From Granulosicoccus antarcticus IMCC3135 (GTDB lineage: Bacteria > Pseudomonadota > Gammaproteobacteria > Granulosicoccales > Granulosicoccaceae), in NCBI RefSeq assembly GCF_002215215.1, contig NZ_CP018632.1, forward strand, positions 1,670,501-1,734,500: 64,000 bases of DNA. Reading direction: 5' to 3'. A model generated the notes under the pieces. The model saw only the letters and a program-made list of their open reading frames with translations. It searched no databases and was not told the origin of the DNA. Shown piece by piece: positions 37,056-45,286 of this stretch. Position 1 is the first letter of the stretch. Each line of letters begins with the position of its first letter. A program made the position numbers and the translations under genes.

Positions 37056-37158
37056 TCTGAGTTGAATTCCGTATCAATTCAGTTAACCACGTTCAATATC
37101 CCGACGGCAATATATCGCGGCCATTTTCCTGGCCGAAACCCTCAAGTTCAACCTGCAC

Positions 37159-40100
37159 TTATCCGCAGCTGTCGGCCGAAACCTGCGTGTTGATTGGAAC
37201 CGCACACTGAGACAAAGCCTGTGCTGCCGATAGTGCCGGAAATAGCTGAGTGTTCAATGTCGCCCCGGTCCTCGAATCGAGCCTTGCCCGAAAAGCCCCT
37301 TCTTTTTTCCAGCCGCTCAAGAGGGTAAGATCCGCATCGACTCTGGCGCTATAGTGTTCGCCGTAGACATAGACGTCACTGGTAAAGCCCAGGGAGGAAT
37401 CACTAGCCTGTCGAACAGGGCCGCTACGCACGATGAGATTCAGGCCATCCAGATTGACGCCGGCAAAGTCTGTACCGGCAGGATTTTCTATATCGGCAAT
37501 GATGTGATAGGTACCTACATAGGCGCCAGTCTGCTCGAACAGCGACATGTCGAAAGCTGAATCATCGGGCGAGGGCGTTGCATCAGCGATGATGGCGACC
37601 TGATGGCCATTGACGAAACTGATGGATTCCATGTGATTCGAGGCATTCTCACCCGGTAACGGGAATTGCCAGGTGATCTGACCACTTTGCTCGATCCTCA
37701 TCAGACGCCTGTCTGCCGGACTGAAGCAGTAGAAGGGGGCGCTGTCAGGTGAGGCTGTCAGCAGACAATCTGCAGGTGCGGCTGCGCTGGCCTCTGCACT
37801 CATCAGACCTCGAACGTAGGCGCCATGAAGTGTTGCTGTATCGGTGGCATCAGGTTTGGAATTGCTGACCAGATACACCATGTTGTTGCGCTTGCTGAAC
37901 AGATACAACTCACCATCGGGGCCTTGTCCATAGCGAATGTCCACTCGATCATTGGTATTTACAAACCCGTCGGCTGATTGCACGATGGATTTCATGCTGC
38001 TGCTGATCGCCTCGGTTGCCGGGTTGTTATCGTGATCGAAGGCAATACCATCGCGCCAGGTCTTGGCAACGCTCAGGCTGCTGGGTGTACCTTGTGTCTT
38101 GGCTGCCAGTAAGTCCGATACCCGAGAATGGTAGATCTCGCCTGACTTGGGAAAGTCGACATAGAAGTAAAGACCGTCCAGTTCTGAACCATTCTCGACG
38201 ATAAAGCCACCTCCCAGAGCCTGCCTGGTAAATGAGGCACCGACACTGCCGGTGTGGCCGTATTGTGCAACGGGGTAGATATATGAAAGAGTGGCATCAT
38301 CAGCCGGCAAGGTGTCGATGCCGTCGCTCAAGCCGGGTTGCCCCAGTTGTAGATAAGCACCTTCTCGCTGCGACCAACCGTAGTCACCACCAGCCACAAT
38401 CAGGTTGATCTCGTCGATATTGTCACGGCCATCCTCACCCACCAGTAGAGTGCCATCTTGCATGAAAGCCAGGTGATGCGGATTCCGATGTCCTAGCGAC
38501 CAGACCTCATCAAGCATGGCAGAGTCACCGACGAACGGATTGCTTCCCGGCACCGAATAACCACTGGAACCATTGGCCAAAGGGTTGATGCGCAGAATCT
38601 TGCCCAGCGCGTTGTTGCCCTGACCACCGACTGTGGTTGTGGATTCCTGGCTGCCATCACCGTGAGCAATGTACAGCAGACCATAGTCGCTATCACCGGG
38701 ACTTGTGGAAGGGTCAAAGGCGATCTGTTTGATCGGGTGATCGTACTCAGGTATGCCAACACGAAACACTTCACGGTAGCTGCTGGGGTCCACCGTCATG
38801 GTGTGGGTATTGACCGTCCATTCCACAAGCACGCTGTCAGCGTCCAGTGCAGCGGCATCCGACAGGTAGTGATGTTGTTCCGGGTCAGCCGGTCGCTCCT
38901 CTAGTAGTGATGCGTACAGCTTGCCGTTGCTGGTAAAATCCGGATGAAAGGCGATGCTTCTGACTCCGCCATGGAAGGGGTTATCGATATTCAATGCACG
39001 CCCGGTGCTGGCTTGAATGGCTGCCCCCATGTCGAACCACAGTGTGGCTTGACCTCCTGTAATTTCATGGATGCGCCCGTCTTGTTCATCGACAATGAAG
39101 AGCTTGTCACCCAGCGTGGTCATTGAGTTCCAGCGAGCAGGGTTGCCATCGCTGGCCAGAGGCATTTCGACAAAGGGTTCTATGTCGAGTGTCACGTCCG
39201 AATCGACCGGATCGAAGGCCCAGCTCACCTGATTGTTGGCATCGACCGTCGGGGCCATGGCCGCTGCTATCAAATCATTACCGGTAGTAGGCGGTTCTGG
39301 GTTGCTACTGTCTCCAGTGGTGGTCACTTGGACAACGGTGCTCGCACTTTCATTGCCATCATTGTCAATGGCAAGCACCTGGTATTCATAAGTGGTTCCG
39401 GGGCTCAAGGTATCTTCGTAATAGCTGTGCGCATCAAGGTTCTGCTGCAAGCGCTGACCATCGCGGTAGATATCGTAGCCGGTAACCCAACCATCGTCTT
39501 GGGAGGCTTGCCAGAAAATTTCGGCTTGAGTGCTCGAATACACATCAGCACGCAGTGCGCCCGGGGTGGTCGGGGCCTGGGCATCAACGGGTGGATTGGT
39601 GGTGCCACCGACTTGAAAGTTGTCGATGCGGACACCGCTGGTCAGATTGATGATGTGATAGTTACCGGGGTCAACCGTGCAACTGTTGCCACCTTCACAG
39701 ACGGTTTGATAGTTGTTCGCGTTCTGTACTTGATACCAGTCGTCGCCTTGCCAGGAAAGGGTGTTGCCGTTGAGTGTGATGCCGGAGGAGGGCGGTGAGG
39801 CGTCGTCGACCACAATTCCGGTAAAACGCTTGCCTGTAGTAAGATTGATGACCCGATAACTGCCGTCGGCAACAATGCAAGACCTGCCACCTTGGCAGAC
39901 GGAGGAATTGTCGGCTTCGGACTGCACCTGATACCAGCCGTCGTCAGGCCAGCTGATGGTATTGCCGCTGATCGTCACACCGGTGCTCGAAGCAGGTTCT
40001 GATGGCACGGTAATGCCCGTGAAACGCTGCCCATTAGTGTGATTGATGACGATATAGGTACCGTCGGGGACGGTACACTGGGTTGCGCCTTGGCACAGAG

Positions 40101-40359
40101 AATCGTAACTGGTCGCGGATTGAACCTGGTACCAGCCATCATCCGGGACTTCGATCACATTGCCGGTGACTGTCGGCTGTGCATTGGCCAAAGGTAGCCA
40201 AAGGATCATCGCACCGAGCAGAGTAAGCGTACTGCTTTGTGGTGAAACGAATTTTCCTGTTTTTTTCGTGCGGATAGTCGCCTGTGAGGCGCCTCCGGCG
40301 GTGAGATCAGCCTGGTCGCCAGAGTTGTAATTAAAATGAGGCGTAGTGTGTGACGACAT
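37159..40359 (-). CDS. Exported PQQ-dependent dehydrogenase-like protein with three tandem repeats
   Basis: Secreted protein of 1066 residues. A strong AGGAGG lies nine bases before the ATG at 40359, fixing the start although ~42 residues precede the hydrophobic signal core (43-60). Three repeats (about 64-118, 127-184, 193-250) share WYQVQ, a CX5C pair and an I-N-x-T/(G) turn; the Cys pairs C89/C95, C155/C161 and C221/C227 are exactly 66 residues apart. A fibronectin III domain follows (~262-347). From ~365 is a six-bladed glucose/sorbosone-dehydrogenase-like propeller (GGVRSIAFHPDF, EVWSLGHRNPHHLAF, VGEDGRDNIDEINLI). Likely sugar or alcohol oxidation outside the cytoplasm. Confidence 0.85.
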   Translation of the reverse strand: MSSHTTPHFNYNSGDQADLTAGGASQATIRTKKTGKFVSPQSSTLTLLGAMILWLPLANAQPTVTGNVIEVPDDGWYQVQSATSYDSLCQGATQCTVPDGTYIVINHTNGQRFTGITVPSEPASSTGVTISGNTISWPDDGWYQVQSEADNSSVCQGGRSCIVADGSYRVINLTTGKRFTGIVVDDASPPSSGITLNGNTLSWQGDDWYQVQNANNYQTVCEGGNSCTVDPGNYHIINLTSGVRIDNFQVGGTTNPPVDAQAPTTPGALRADVYSSTQAEIFWQASQDDGWVTGYDIYRDGQRLQQNLDAHSYYEDTLSPGTTYEYQVLAIDNDGNESASTVVQVTTTGDSSNPEPPTTGNDLIAAAMAPTVDANNQVSWAFDPVDSDVTLDIEPFVEMPLASDGNPARWNSMTTLGDKLFIVDEQDGRIHEITGGQATLWFDMGAAIQASTGRALNIDNPFHGGVRSIAFHPDFTSNGKLYASLLEERPADPEQHHYLSDAAALDADSVLVEWTVNTHTMTVDPSSYREVFRVGIPEYDHPIKQIAFDPSTSPGDSDYGLLYIAHGDGSQESTTTVGGQGNNALGKILRINPLANGSSGYSVPGSNPFVGDSAMLDEVWSLGHRNPHHLAFMQDGTLLVGEDGRDNIDEINLIVAGGDYGWSQREGAYLQLGQPGLSDGIDTLPADDATLSYIYPVAQYGHTGSVGASFTRQALGGGFIVENGSELDGLYFYVDFPKSGEIYHSRVSDLLAAKTQGTPSSLSVAKTWRDGIAFDHDNNPATEAISSSMKSIVQSADGFVNTNDRVDIRYGQGPDGELYLFSKRNNMVYLVSNSKPDATDTATLHGAYVRGLMSAEASAAAPADCLLTASPDSAPFYCFSPADRRLMRIEQSGQITWQFPLPGENASNHMESISFVNGHQVAIIADATPSPDDSAFDMSLFEQTGAYVGTYHIIADIENPAGTDFAGVNLDGLNLIVRSGPVRQASDSSLGFTSDVYVYGEHYSARVDADLTLLSGWKKEGAFRARLDSRTGATLNTQLFPALSAAQALSQCAVPINTQVSADSCG

Positions 40360-40455
40360 GGTGAAATCCTCCTGGGGCTTGCGCAGGTATGTTTCACATG
40401 ATTGTACTGAGTGTTACTGACTGGAAACCGGTTTTAATACCCGATTTTGATGGGC

Positions 40456-40500
40456 TACTTGCGCTCCGTGTGCCCTTTCAGGCACGTTGGAGCACAAGTA
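40456..40500. terminator. Long hairpin downstream of the beta-helix gene
   Basis: TACTTG-GCTCC-GTGCC pairs with GGCAC-GGAGC-CAAGTA, with two small internal mismatches and a six-base loop. It lies just after the stop of the minus-strand beta-helix gene and before the dehydrogenase promoter, as expected of a terminator, although no T-tract follows. Confidence 0.5.
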
Positions 40501-40530
40501 GAATATCAGTCCAAATGATTGCTCATTGAT

Positions 40531-41619
40531 TCACGGCAGCGGTATGACGGCACCGTCGTTGGTGAACAGATGCCCGGCGGGAATATCCGTATTGGCAGGG
40601 ACTGTTGCCCCATTATCAACGATCGAACCATCGCCAATCGTGACGCCTTCGCCCACTGTTGCTTGTCGACCGATCAAGACACGATTGCCAATGCTTGCCT
40701 GAGTGTTGATGACGGCAGCATTCATGATGAGTGAATTGTCGCCGATCTCGGTGTAACTACCGATAGTTACGGCACGTTGGACAATGCTGTTGTTGCCCAA
40801 TCTGACAACAAAATCAAGCGTGCTGTTATTGTCGATGACCACGCCATTTCCACCGTTGAATCCACCGTTGATTGTCACTTTACGGCCAATGGTTACGTTG
40901 TCGCCGACGGAGCCACCTTCATCCCAACGGCTGTCGTTACCGAAAGAAAAGTCATTGCCGGCAGTCAGGCTCTGGCCAATCTCGGCACGAGCACCAATGG
41001 TGGCACGGTCTCCCAGGCTACGGATTCGTATTTTGGCGCCAGCACCGAGTGAGAGGCTATTGCCTATACGCATGATGTCAATGCCTCGCCCACCGGCGAC
41101 ATTGGCATTTCTGTCAATACGCGCATTGCTGCCAATGAAGGCTGCAAATATATTTGCACCTGCCAATACCACAGCACCTTCACCCAGGGCCGCTTCGGTT
41201 TCCGGGGATCCTAGTGTGGCGCGATCGACATGTGAATTGGCGCCGAGTTGGAACTGGCCCAACGTGGATTGAATCACGCTGCTGTTGGAGCCGATATTGG
41301 AGGTATTGGCAACGTCGGATTTGACCAGTTTGCTGCCGCTTCCAACGCTACTATCACAGCTGAGAGCTCCTCCCAATATAGCAACGTCGGTAGCCACCAG
41401 ACGATCATCGAAGCCATCGTTATCAGTGTCGATAAAGTCAGCGTTAGTCTCGTCCGGTGCGCAGCTGGCCGCGGCAATTTGTGCACCCAGCAGAAGTGGC
41501 GAGCACACAATGAGGGCGGCAAGATGTTTACGTGGCCGATAATTTTGGGCGATACGTCTTGCTAGTGTCGGCTGTTGGGCGGTGTCTTCAGTCGTTTGAA
41601 TTTCAATATATCCTTGCAT
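40531..41619 (-). CDS. Exported left-handed beta-helix (hexapeptide-repeat) protein
   Basis: Protein of 362 residues. A long charged N-region (1-31) precedes a signal core (32-50) ending near IAAASC. A calcium-loop motif DTDNDGFDD follows (~63-71). From ~75 to ~345 the sequence is almost all hexapeptide repeats ([IVL]GxxxxI type, e.g. IGSNARI, IGNSLSL, IGARAEI, VTIGRKV, IGNRVLI), giving about 16 coils of a left-handed beta-helix. No acyltransferase catalytic extension is visible and the export signal argues against a cytoplasmic enzyme. Possibly structural, adhesive or ice/surface-binding; unknown. Confidence 0.8.
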   Translation of the reverse strand: MQGYIEIQTTEDTAQQPTLARRIAQNYRPRKHLAALIVCSPLLLGAQIAAASCAPDETNADFIDTDNDGFDDRLVATDVAILGGALSCDSSVGSGSKLVKSDVANTSNIGSNSSVIQSTLGQFQLGANSHVDRATLGSPETEAALGEGAVVLAGANIFAAFIGSNARIDRNANVAGGRGIDIMRIGNSLSLGAGAKIRIRSLGDRATIGARAEIGQSLTAGNDFSFGNDSRWDEGGSVGDNVTIGRKVTINGGFNGGNGVVIDNNSTLDFVVRLGNNSIVQRAVTIGSYTEIGDNSLIMNAAVINTQASIGNRVLIGRQATVGEGVTIGDGSIVDNGATVPANTDIPAGHLFTNDGAVIPLP

Positions 41620-41657
41620 GAAATGTCCAAAATATGTGAATGAGTCGACACTTTAAC

Positions 41658-41684
41658 GCAGCCTTGAAAACTCACAAAGGCTGC
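41658..41684. terminator. Hairpin after the nucleosidase gene
   Basis: GCAGCCTT/AAGGCTGC, 8-bp stem with an 11-base loop, 87 bases beyond the nucleosidase stop (minus strand) and upstream of the beta-helix gene. Confidence 0.4.
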
Positions 41685-41770
41685 CAGGACGAATTCAGTG
41701 ACCGTTTGGAGAATGTTTCTGTTTGGTAGTTATTTTATTGCGTCGACCGCTTGGCTCGCAAAAAGTTTTT

Positions 41771-42304
41771 CTAACCAAGCTGTCGCAGAAACACCTGAGC
41801 ACCCAGGCTGACATTCTCTTGCCAGTGCTCAGCGGCATTCTCGTCGGCAAGGTCCGTAATGAATTTGAAGCAGGAAAAGGGCACGTTCTCCAGAGCGCAT
41901 ACTTTGGCGATTGCGTAGGCTTCCATATCAACAGCGTCAGAGCTTTGTTCGGGAGGCGCTGTGACAAAGCTGTCTCCAGTGCCAAGGCTGTATTGTCCCT
42001 GGGGAAGATGAATCTCGCTGGCAGACAGTCGGGTTTCCAGAGGCGTTTCCCCCAGTGCGGCCATTGGTCTGGCATTCATGTCGCGTTGGTGCAAGGTGCC
42101 GATCTGCAGTAACTCCCCGACGTGATCAGGCTGGAAAGCACCGGCGGTGCCATAGTTGATAATGGCCTCACAATCATCCTGAAGCGTCGTTTTCAGTGCC
42201 GCATAGCCTGCGTTGATCTTGCCGATGCCGGTGTAAACCAGCTTGTAGCCAGGGGGGAGTTCGTCAGGTAATTCGCTCTGCAGAGCAACGAGTACATAGA
42301 TCAT
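41771..42304 (-). CDS. Short purine-nucleoside-phosphorylase-superfamily nucleosidase
   Basis: Protein of 177 residues of the MTA/SAH nucleosidase-futalosine hydrolase family. Glu11 (VALQSEL) matches the N-terminal catalytic Glu region, YTGIGKINA the ribose/base loop, and VDMEAYAIAKVC plus FKFITDLAD the Glu and Asp that hold ribose and purine N7. It is about 50 residues shorter than E. coli MTAN because loops in the middle are missing, but the active-site set looks complete. It starts in an ATGA overlap with the truncated PhnD-like gene. Exact nucleoside not readable. Confidence 0.8.
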   Translation of the reverse strand: MIYVLVALQSELPDELPPGYKLVYTGIGKINAGYAALKTTLQDDCEAIINYGTAGAFQPDHVGELLQIGTLHQRDMNARPMAALGETPLETRLSASEIHLPQGQYSLGTGDSFVTAPPEQSSDAVDMEAYAIAKVCALENVPFSCFKFITDLADENAAEHWQENVSLGAQVFLRQLG

Positions 42305-42639
42305 GAGTTGGGAAATTGTCTGTTAGGGGATTGGTAGTTGGCAAGCAGTGATGTATCCGGCATGTCAAGCAAGTTCTCGCCGTGCAATGGCGGCGACGCC
42401 TGCATCTGCCAACGGTTCTTGTCTGCAAGTGTCGTTGCCATTGGCAAGCCGCAGGTTTGACCAAGTACGAGATCGGGCCGAGTCCAACAGGCATCATACG
42501 GCAGCTCGCGTGCGAGCCGGGCAGGTGCGCTGATGCCACAATTGTGCAATTCATGGGCAATTTCAGACCACAAGTGGTCCATCGGTGACTGCAATTCCGG
42601 CCAGTCGTACATGGGAAGTGCAGCGATACCGCCATTCAT
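42301..42639 (-). pseudogene. Truncated PhnD/SsuA-like substrate-binding protein
   Basis: A 112-residue frame whose first ~70 residues match the N-terminus of cytoplasmic-type PhnD-like binding proteins: MNGGIAALPMYDWPE, HLWSEIAHELHNCGI, and WTRPDLVLGQTCGLP. These proteins are normally ~250 residues with more ligand-binding sequence after GQTCG. Here an unrelated ~40-residue tail ends in the nucleosidase start codon (ATGA). ATG 42639 is preferred to an upstream GTG/TTG-type extension to 42696. Either a remnant kept for translational coupling or a domain-sized protein. Confidence 0.65.
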
Positions 42640-42969
42640 CGTCACAGTGAGGTCGGATTGCTCAAGTCGATGGAGGTGTGGCGCGATTGGCGACAAGCAG
42701 GAGATTCATGCGCGAGACTATACAAGATTGAGGTTTGGACTGCACTGGAGTGCTCGATCGGCGTGTAATTCTGACTTCAATAATCGCGTGTGTTGCCGAT
42801 AGTTCTCACTGGAGAATTAGCTCGGGAGCAGAATTTTTTGAAAGGCATGCCACGTGTTTCTGTAACGCAAGGTTCTGGAAGCAATATCAAGCAGCAGCCT
42901 GGGTGCAAACCGATCGGTGAATGGTTGAAAGGCGTGGACATCGAGTTCAATTCGGCTATTTGATGCGCA

Positions 42970-45006
42970 ATGAGTAACAATTCTCAGCTCTCAGTACGTC
43001 AGGCCACCGTGGTCTGTCTCGAAAACCGCCTGTCTGAGTTGAAGCGTGTTCACCAGCCTCTCTGGGTGTATGACTTTGACGACGCCAGCATTGTCTGGGC
43101 TAATACAGAAGCATTGGCGCTCTGGCGAGCGCAAACAAGACAGGAGCTCAGCGAGCGCGATCTGTCCGTAGACATGACGCAGGTGGTAATGATGCGGCTG
43201 CGACAGTACCAGCAGGACTTTGCGAACGATGATACTGCTGAATTCAAAGAGTACTGGACACTGTATCCGAATGGCGAACCGCAGCCGGTGGAAGTCCTGT
43301 TCAGTGCTTTTCGACTGGGAGATGGGCGGATGTCCATGTTCTGTGAGGCGCAGGGATTCCAGCGGCTGGATAACGATGCGCTCAGAAGTTCGCAAGCTTT
43401 GATGCATACCTCGGTCATGATCACGCTCTATAGCGCCAAGGGGGAGCCCTTGTATCGCAATCCGGCTGCACGTGCCTCGGTACGCAGTAGTGATGAACAT
43501 CTGCATGAGCATTTCACTGATAAGACTGCAAGGCACCGACTCGATAACTCAGGTGAGCAGGAAGTCAACTTCGTCGCCAGCGTTCATGTCGGCAGTGGCG
43601 ATCGATGGCACGATATATCCGCACGTCGCTGCCTGGATGCGGTTTCCGCAGAGTCTGCGTGGTTGATCAGTGAGGTGGATGTTTCACAGCTGAAAGCCAC
43701 CCAGGAGCGTGCCAACTATCTCGCCGAGCACGACACACTGACCGGCTTGCCCAATCGGAATCATGTATCAGTCGTGCTGGAGCAGCGCGTCCTGCAGATG
43801 TGTGCGCGAGGTGAGCAAGGCGCGCTGATATTCATTGATCTGGATCACTTCAAGGACATCAATGACTCGCTGGGACATGAGGCCGGTGACCGCCTGTTGG
43901 TAGAAATTGCCGACCGGCTCAAGCATCTGGTTGGTGACACCGACAATATTGCACGGCTCGGTGGGGATGAATTTCTGCTGCTGATGGGACCCTTGAGGGA
44001 TAGGCGAGAGGTCGATGAAATGATTAACCAGCTGAAGCAACATTTGTCGGAACCGATGATGCTGCAGGGTAGGAACGTACGCGTCACCCCCTCTATTGGC
44101 GTGAGCCTGTTTCCGGCAGATGGCAAGAATATCAATGAACTGATGCGCCACGCAGATCTTGCGATGTATCACGCCAAGGGTCTGGGGCGCAACGAGGCTG
44201 CGTATTTCACGCCGGATATGAGCGAGGCGGTGGATAGTCGTATCAATCTGGAATCCGAACTGATGGTGGCCCTGCAGGAAGATCAATTCTCTGCCTATTT
44301 TCAGCCGCGGGTTGATGTGCAGACGGGAGATATACATGGCGCGGAAGCCCTGGTGCGCTGGCTCCATCCAGAGCGTGGCATGATCAGTCCGGCCGATTTC
44401 ATCCCTGCTTGTGAGGACTCGGGTCTGATCGGCAAGCTGGGTAAGTTTGTACTGACGCAGGCCGTTATTGCGCAACGTTGCTGGGCCGAGAACGGCCATA
44501 CTCTCAAAATATCGGTCAATCTGTCGCCGGTACAGTTTGTTGCGGAAACGCTGGTTGAGGACTTCATACAGATTGTCGAAGACAATGGGGGTGATCCGCA
44601 TTCTATGGAGCTTGAGATCACTGAGTCGGTGTTGCTAGGCAATGATCAAGCGACCATCAACAAGTTGCAGGCGCTGGTGGACTATGGGTTTCACATTGCC
44701 ATCGACGACTTCGGTACGGGATACTCGAATCTTTCCTACCTGCATCGTTATCCGATCAGTTGCCTGAAGATAGATCGCTCCTTCATTGCACAGATCGAAT
44801 CGGCGCAACCGATTATCGAACTGATCATATCCATGGCACGTCTGTTTGATCTCGACGTTGTCGCCGAAGGGGTAGAAACTGCTGCGCAGTTGCAGGCATT
44901 GAAAGCGTATGACTGCCAGGAATATCAGGGTTTTTTCTATGCCGGAGCTGTTGCGCTGGGGGATTTTACGGCGCTACTTGATTGTGATGGGGCGGCGGCG
45001 GCGTAG
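42970..45006 (+). CDS. PAS-GGDEF-EAL c-di-GMP protein
   Basis: Cytoplasmic protein of 678 residues. The N-terminal ~250 residues contain one or two PAS-like domains (PLWVYDFDDASIVWANTEAL; MITLYSAKGEPLYRNPAA). GGDEF (~255-415) keeps DLDHFKDINDSLGH and RLGGDEF (~331). EAL (~425-670) keeps EALVRWLHP (~457), NLSPVQF, ELEITES, DDFGTGYSN, KIDRSF and EGVET. Both catalytic sets look intact, so it may synthesise or degrade c-di-GMP depending on its signal. No membrane helix seen, so a soluble ligand or redox signal is expected. Confidence 0.92.
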   Translation: MSNNSQLSVRQATVVCLENRLSELKRVHQPLWVYDFDDASIVWANTEALALWRAQTRQELSERDLSVDMTQVVMMRLRQYQQDFANDDTAEFKEYWTLYPNGEPQPVEVLFSAFRLGDGRMSMFCEAQGFQRLDNDALRSSQALMHTSVMITLYSAKGEPLYRNPAARASVRSSDEHLHEHFTDKTARHRLDNSGEQEVNFVASVHVGSGDRWHDISARRCLDAVSAESAWLISEVDVSQLKATQERANYLAEHDTLTGLPNRNHVSVVLEQRVLQMCARGEQGALIFIDLDHFKDINDSLGHEAGDRLLVEIADRLKHLVGDTDNIARLGGDEFLLLMGPLRDRREVDEMINQLKQHLSEPMMLQGRNVRVTPSIGVSLFPADGKNINELMRHADLAMYHAKGLGRNEAAYFTPDMSEAVDSRINLESELMVALQEDQFSAYFQPRVDVQTGDIHGAEALVRWLHPERGMISPADFIPACEDSGLIGKLGKFVLTQAVIAQRCWAENGHTLKISVNLSPVQFVAETLVEDFIQIVEDNGGDPHSMELEITESVLLGNDQATINKLQALVDYGFHIAIDDFGTGYSNLSYLHRYPISCLKIDRSFIAQIESAQPIIELIISMARLFDLDVVAEGVETAAQLQALKAYDCQEYQGFFYAGAVALGDFTALLDCDGAAAA

Positions 45007-45046
45007 TTTGGCAAGAGGGGAGGGCGGAGTTGTCTTCGGGTTATAA

Positions 45047-45069
45047 AAAAGCTGCGTATAGCGGCTTTT
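45047..45069 (+). terminator. Terminator of the PAS-GGDEF-EAL gene
   Basis: AAAAGC-T-GC pairs with GC-G-GCTTTT over a five-base loop and ends in a short T run. It lies 40 bases after the stop. Confidence 0.6.
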
Positions 45070-45070
45070 G

Positions 45071-45121
45071 TAGGACCGGGACCATCTGATGTCCGCGAAT
45101 TGTGACCATCCCATGTCCGCG
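45071..45121 (+). repeat. Left inverted terminal repeat, with two internal direct repeats
   Basis: Matches the reverse complement of 47410-47460 at 44 of the first 49 bases. Inside it, GACCATC-NN-ATGTCCGCG occurs twice, at 45080-45097 and 45104-45121, a 24-base period. Multiple short repeats at an element end resemble the ends of IS21-like elements, but no transposase gene is present. Confidence 0.8.
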
Positions 45122-45250
45122 GTATAAGGACCTTGAATTGCAATATATCGCATCAAATCTCCTCTTGAGATGTTACTCGCTACTCCTGACTTATTGACTG
45201 GCGGCTTCGACTTTTTCGCCTGATGAAATCCAACACTCAAGCCGCATGGA

Positions 45251-45284
45251 TGACTAATTGTATGGTTGTATGTACAATTAGTCA
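45251..45284. promoter_or_regulatory. 12-bp perfect inverted repeat upstream of the ATPase gene
   Basis: TGACTAATTGTA (45251-45262) and TACAATTAGTCA (45273-45284) are exact reverse complements across 10 bases. The second arm ends two bases before the ATG at 45287. It could be a repressor site overlapping the start, or a leader hairpin hiding the ribosome site, since no Shine-Dalgarno is otherwise apparent. Confidence 0.7.
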
Positions 45285-45286
45285 CG

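Noticed and set aside
42264-42635. Minus-strand 123-residue frame overlapping the truncated PhnD-like gene
   Set aside because: Cys/His/Arg-rich shadow in another frame; the PhnD-like motifs are in the competing frame.
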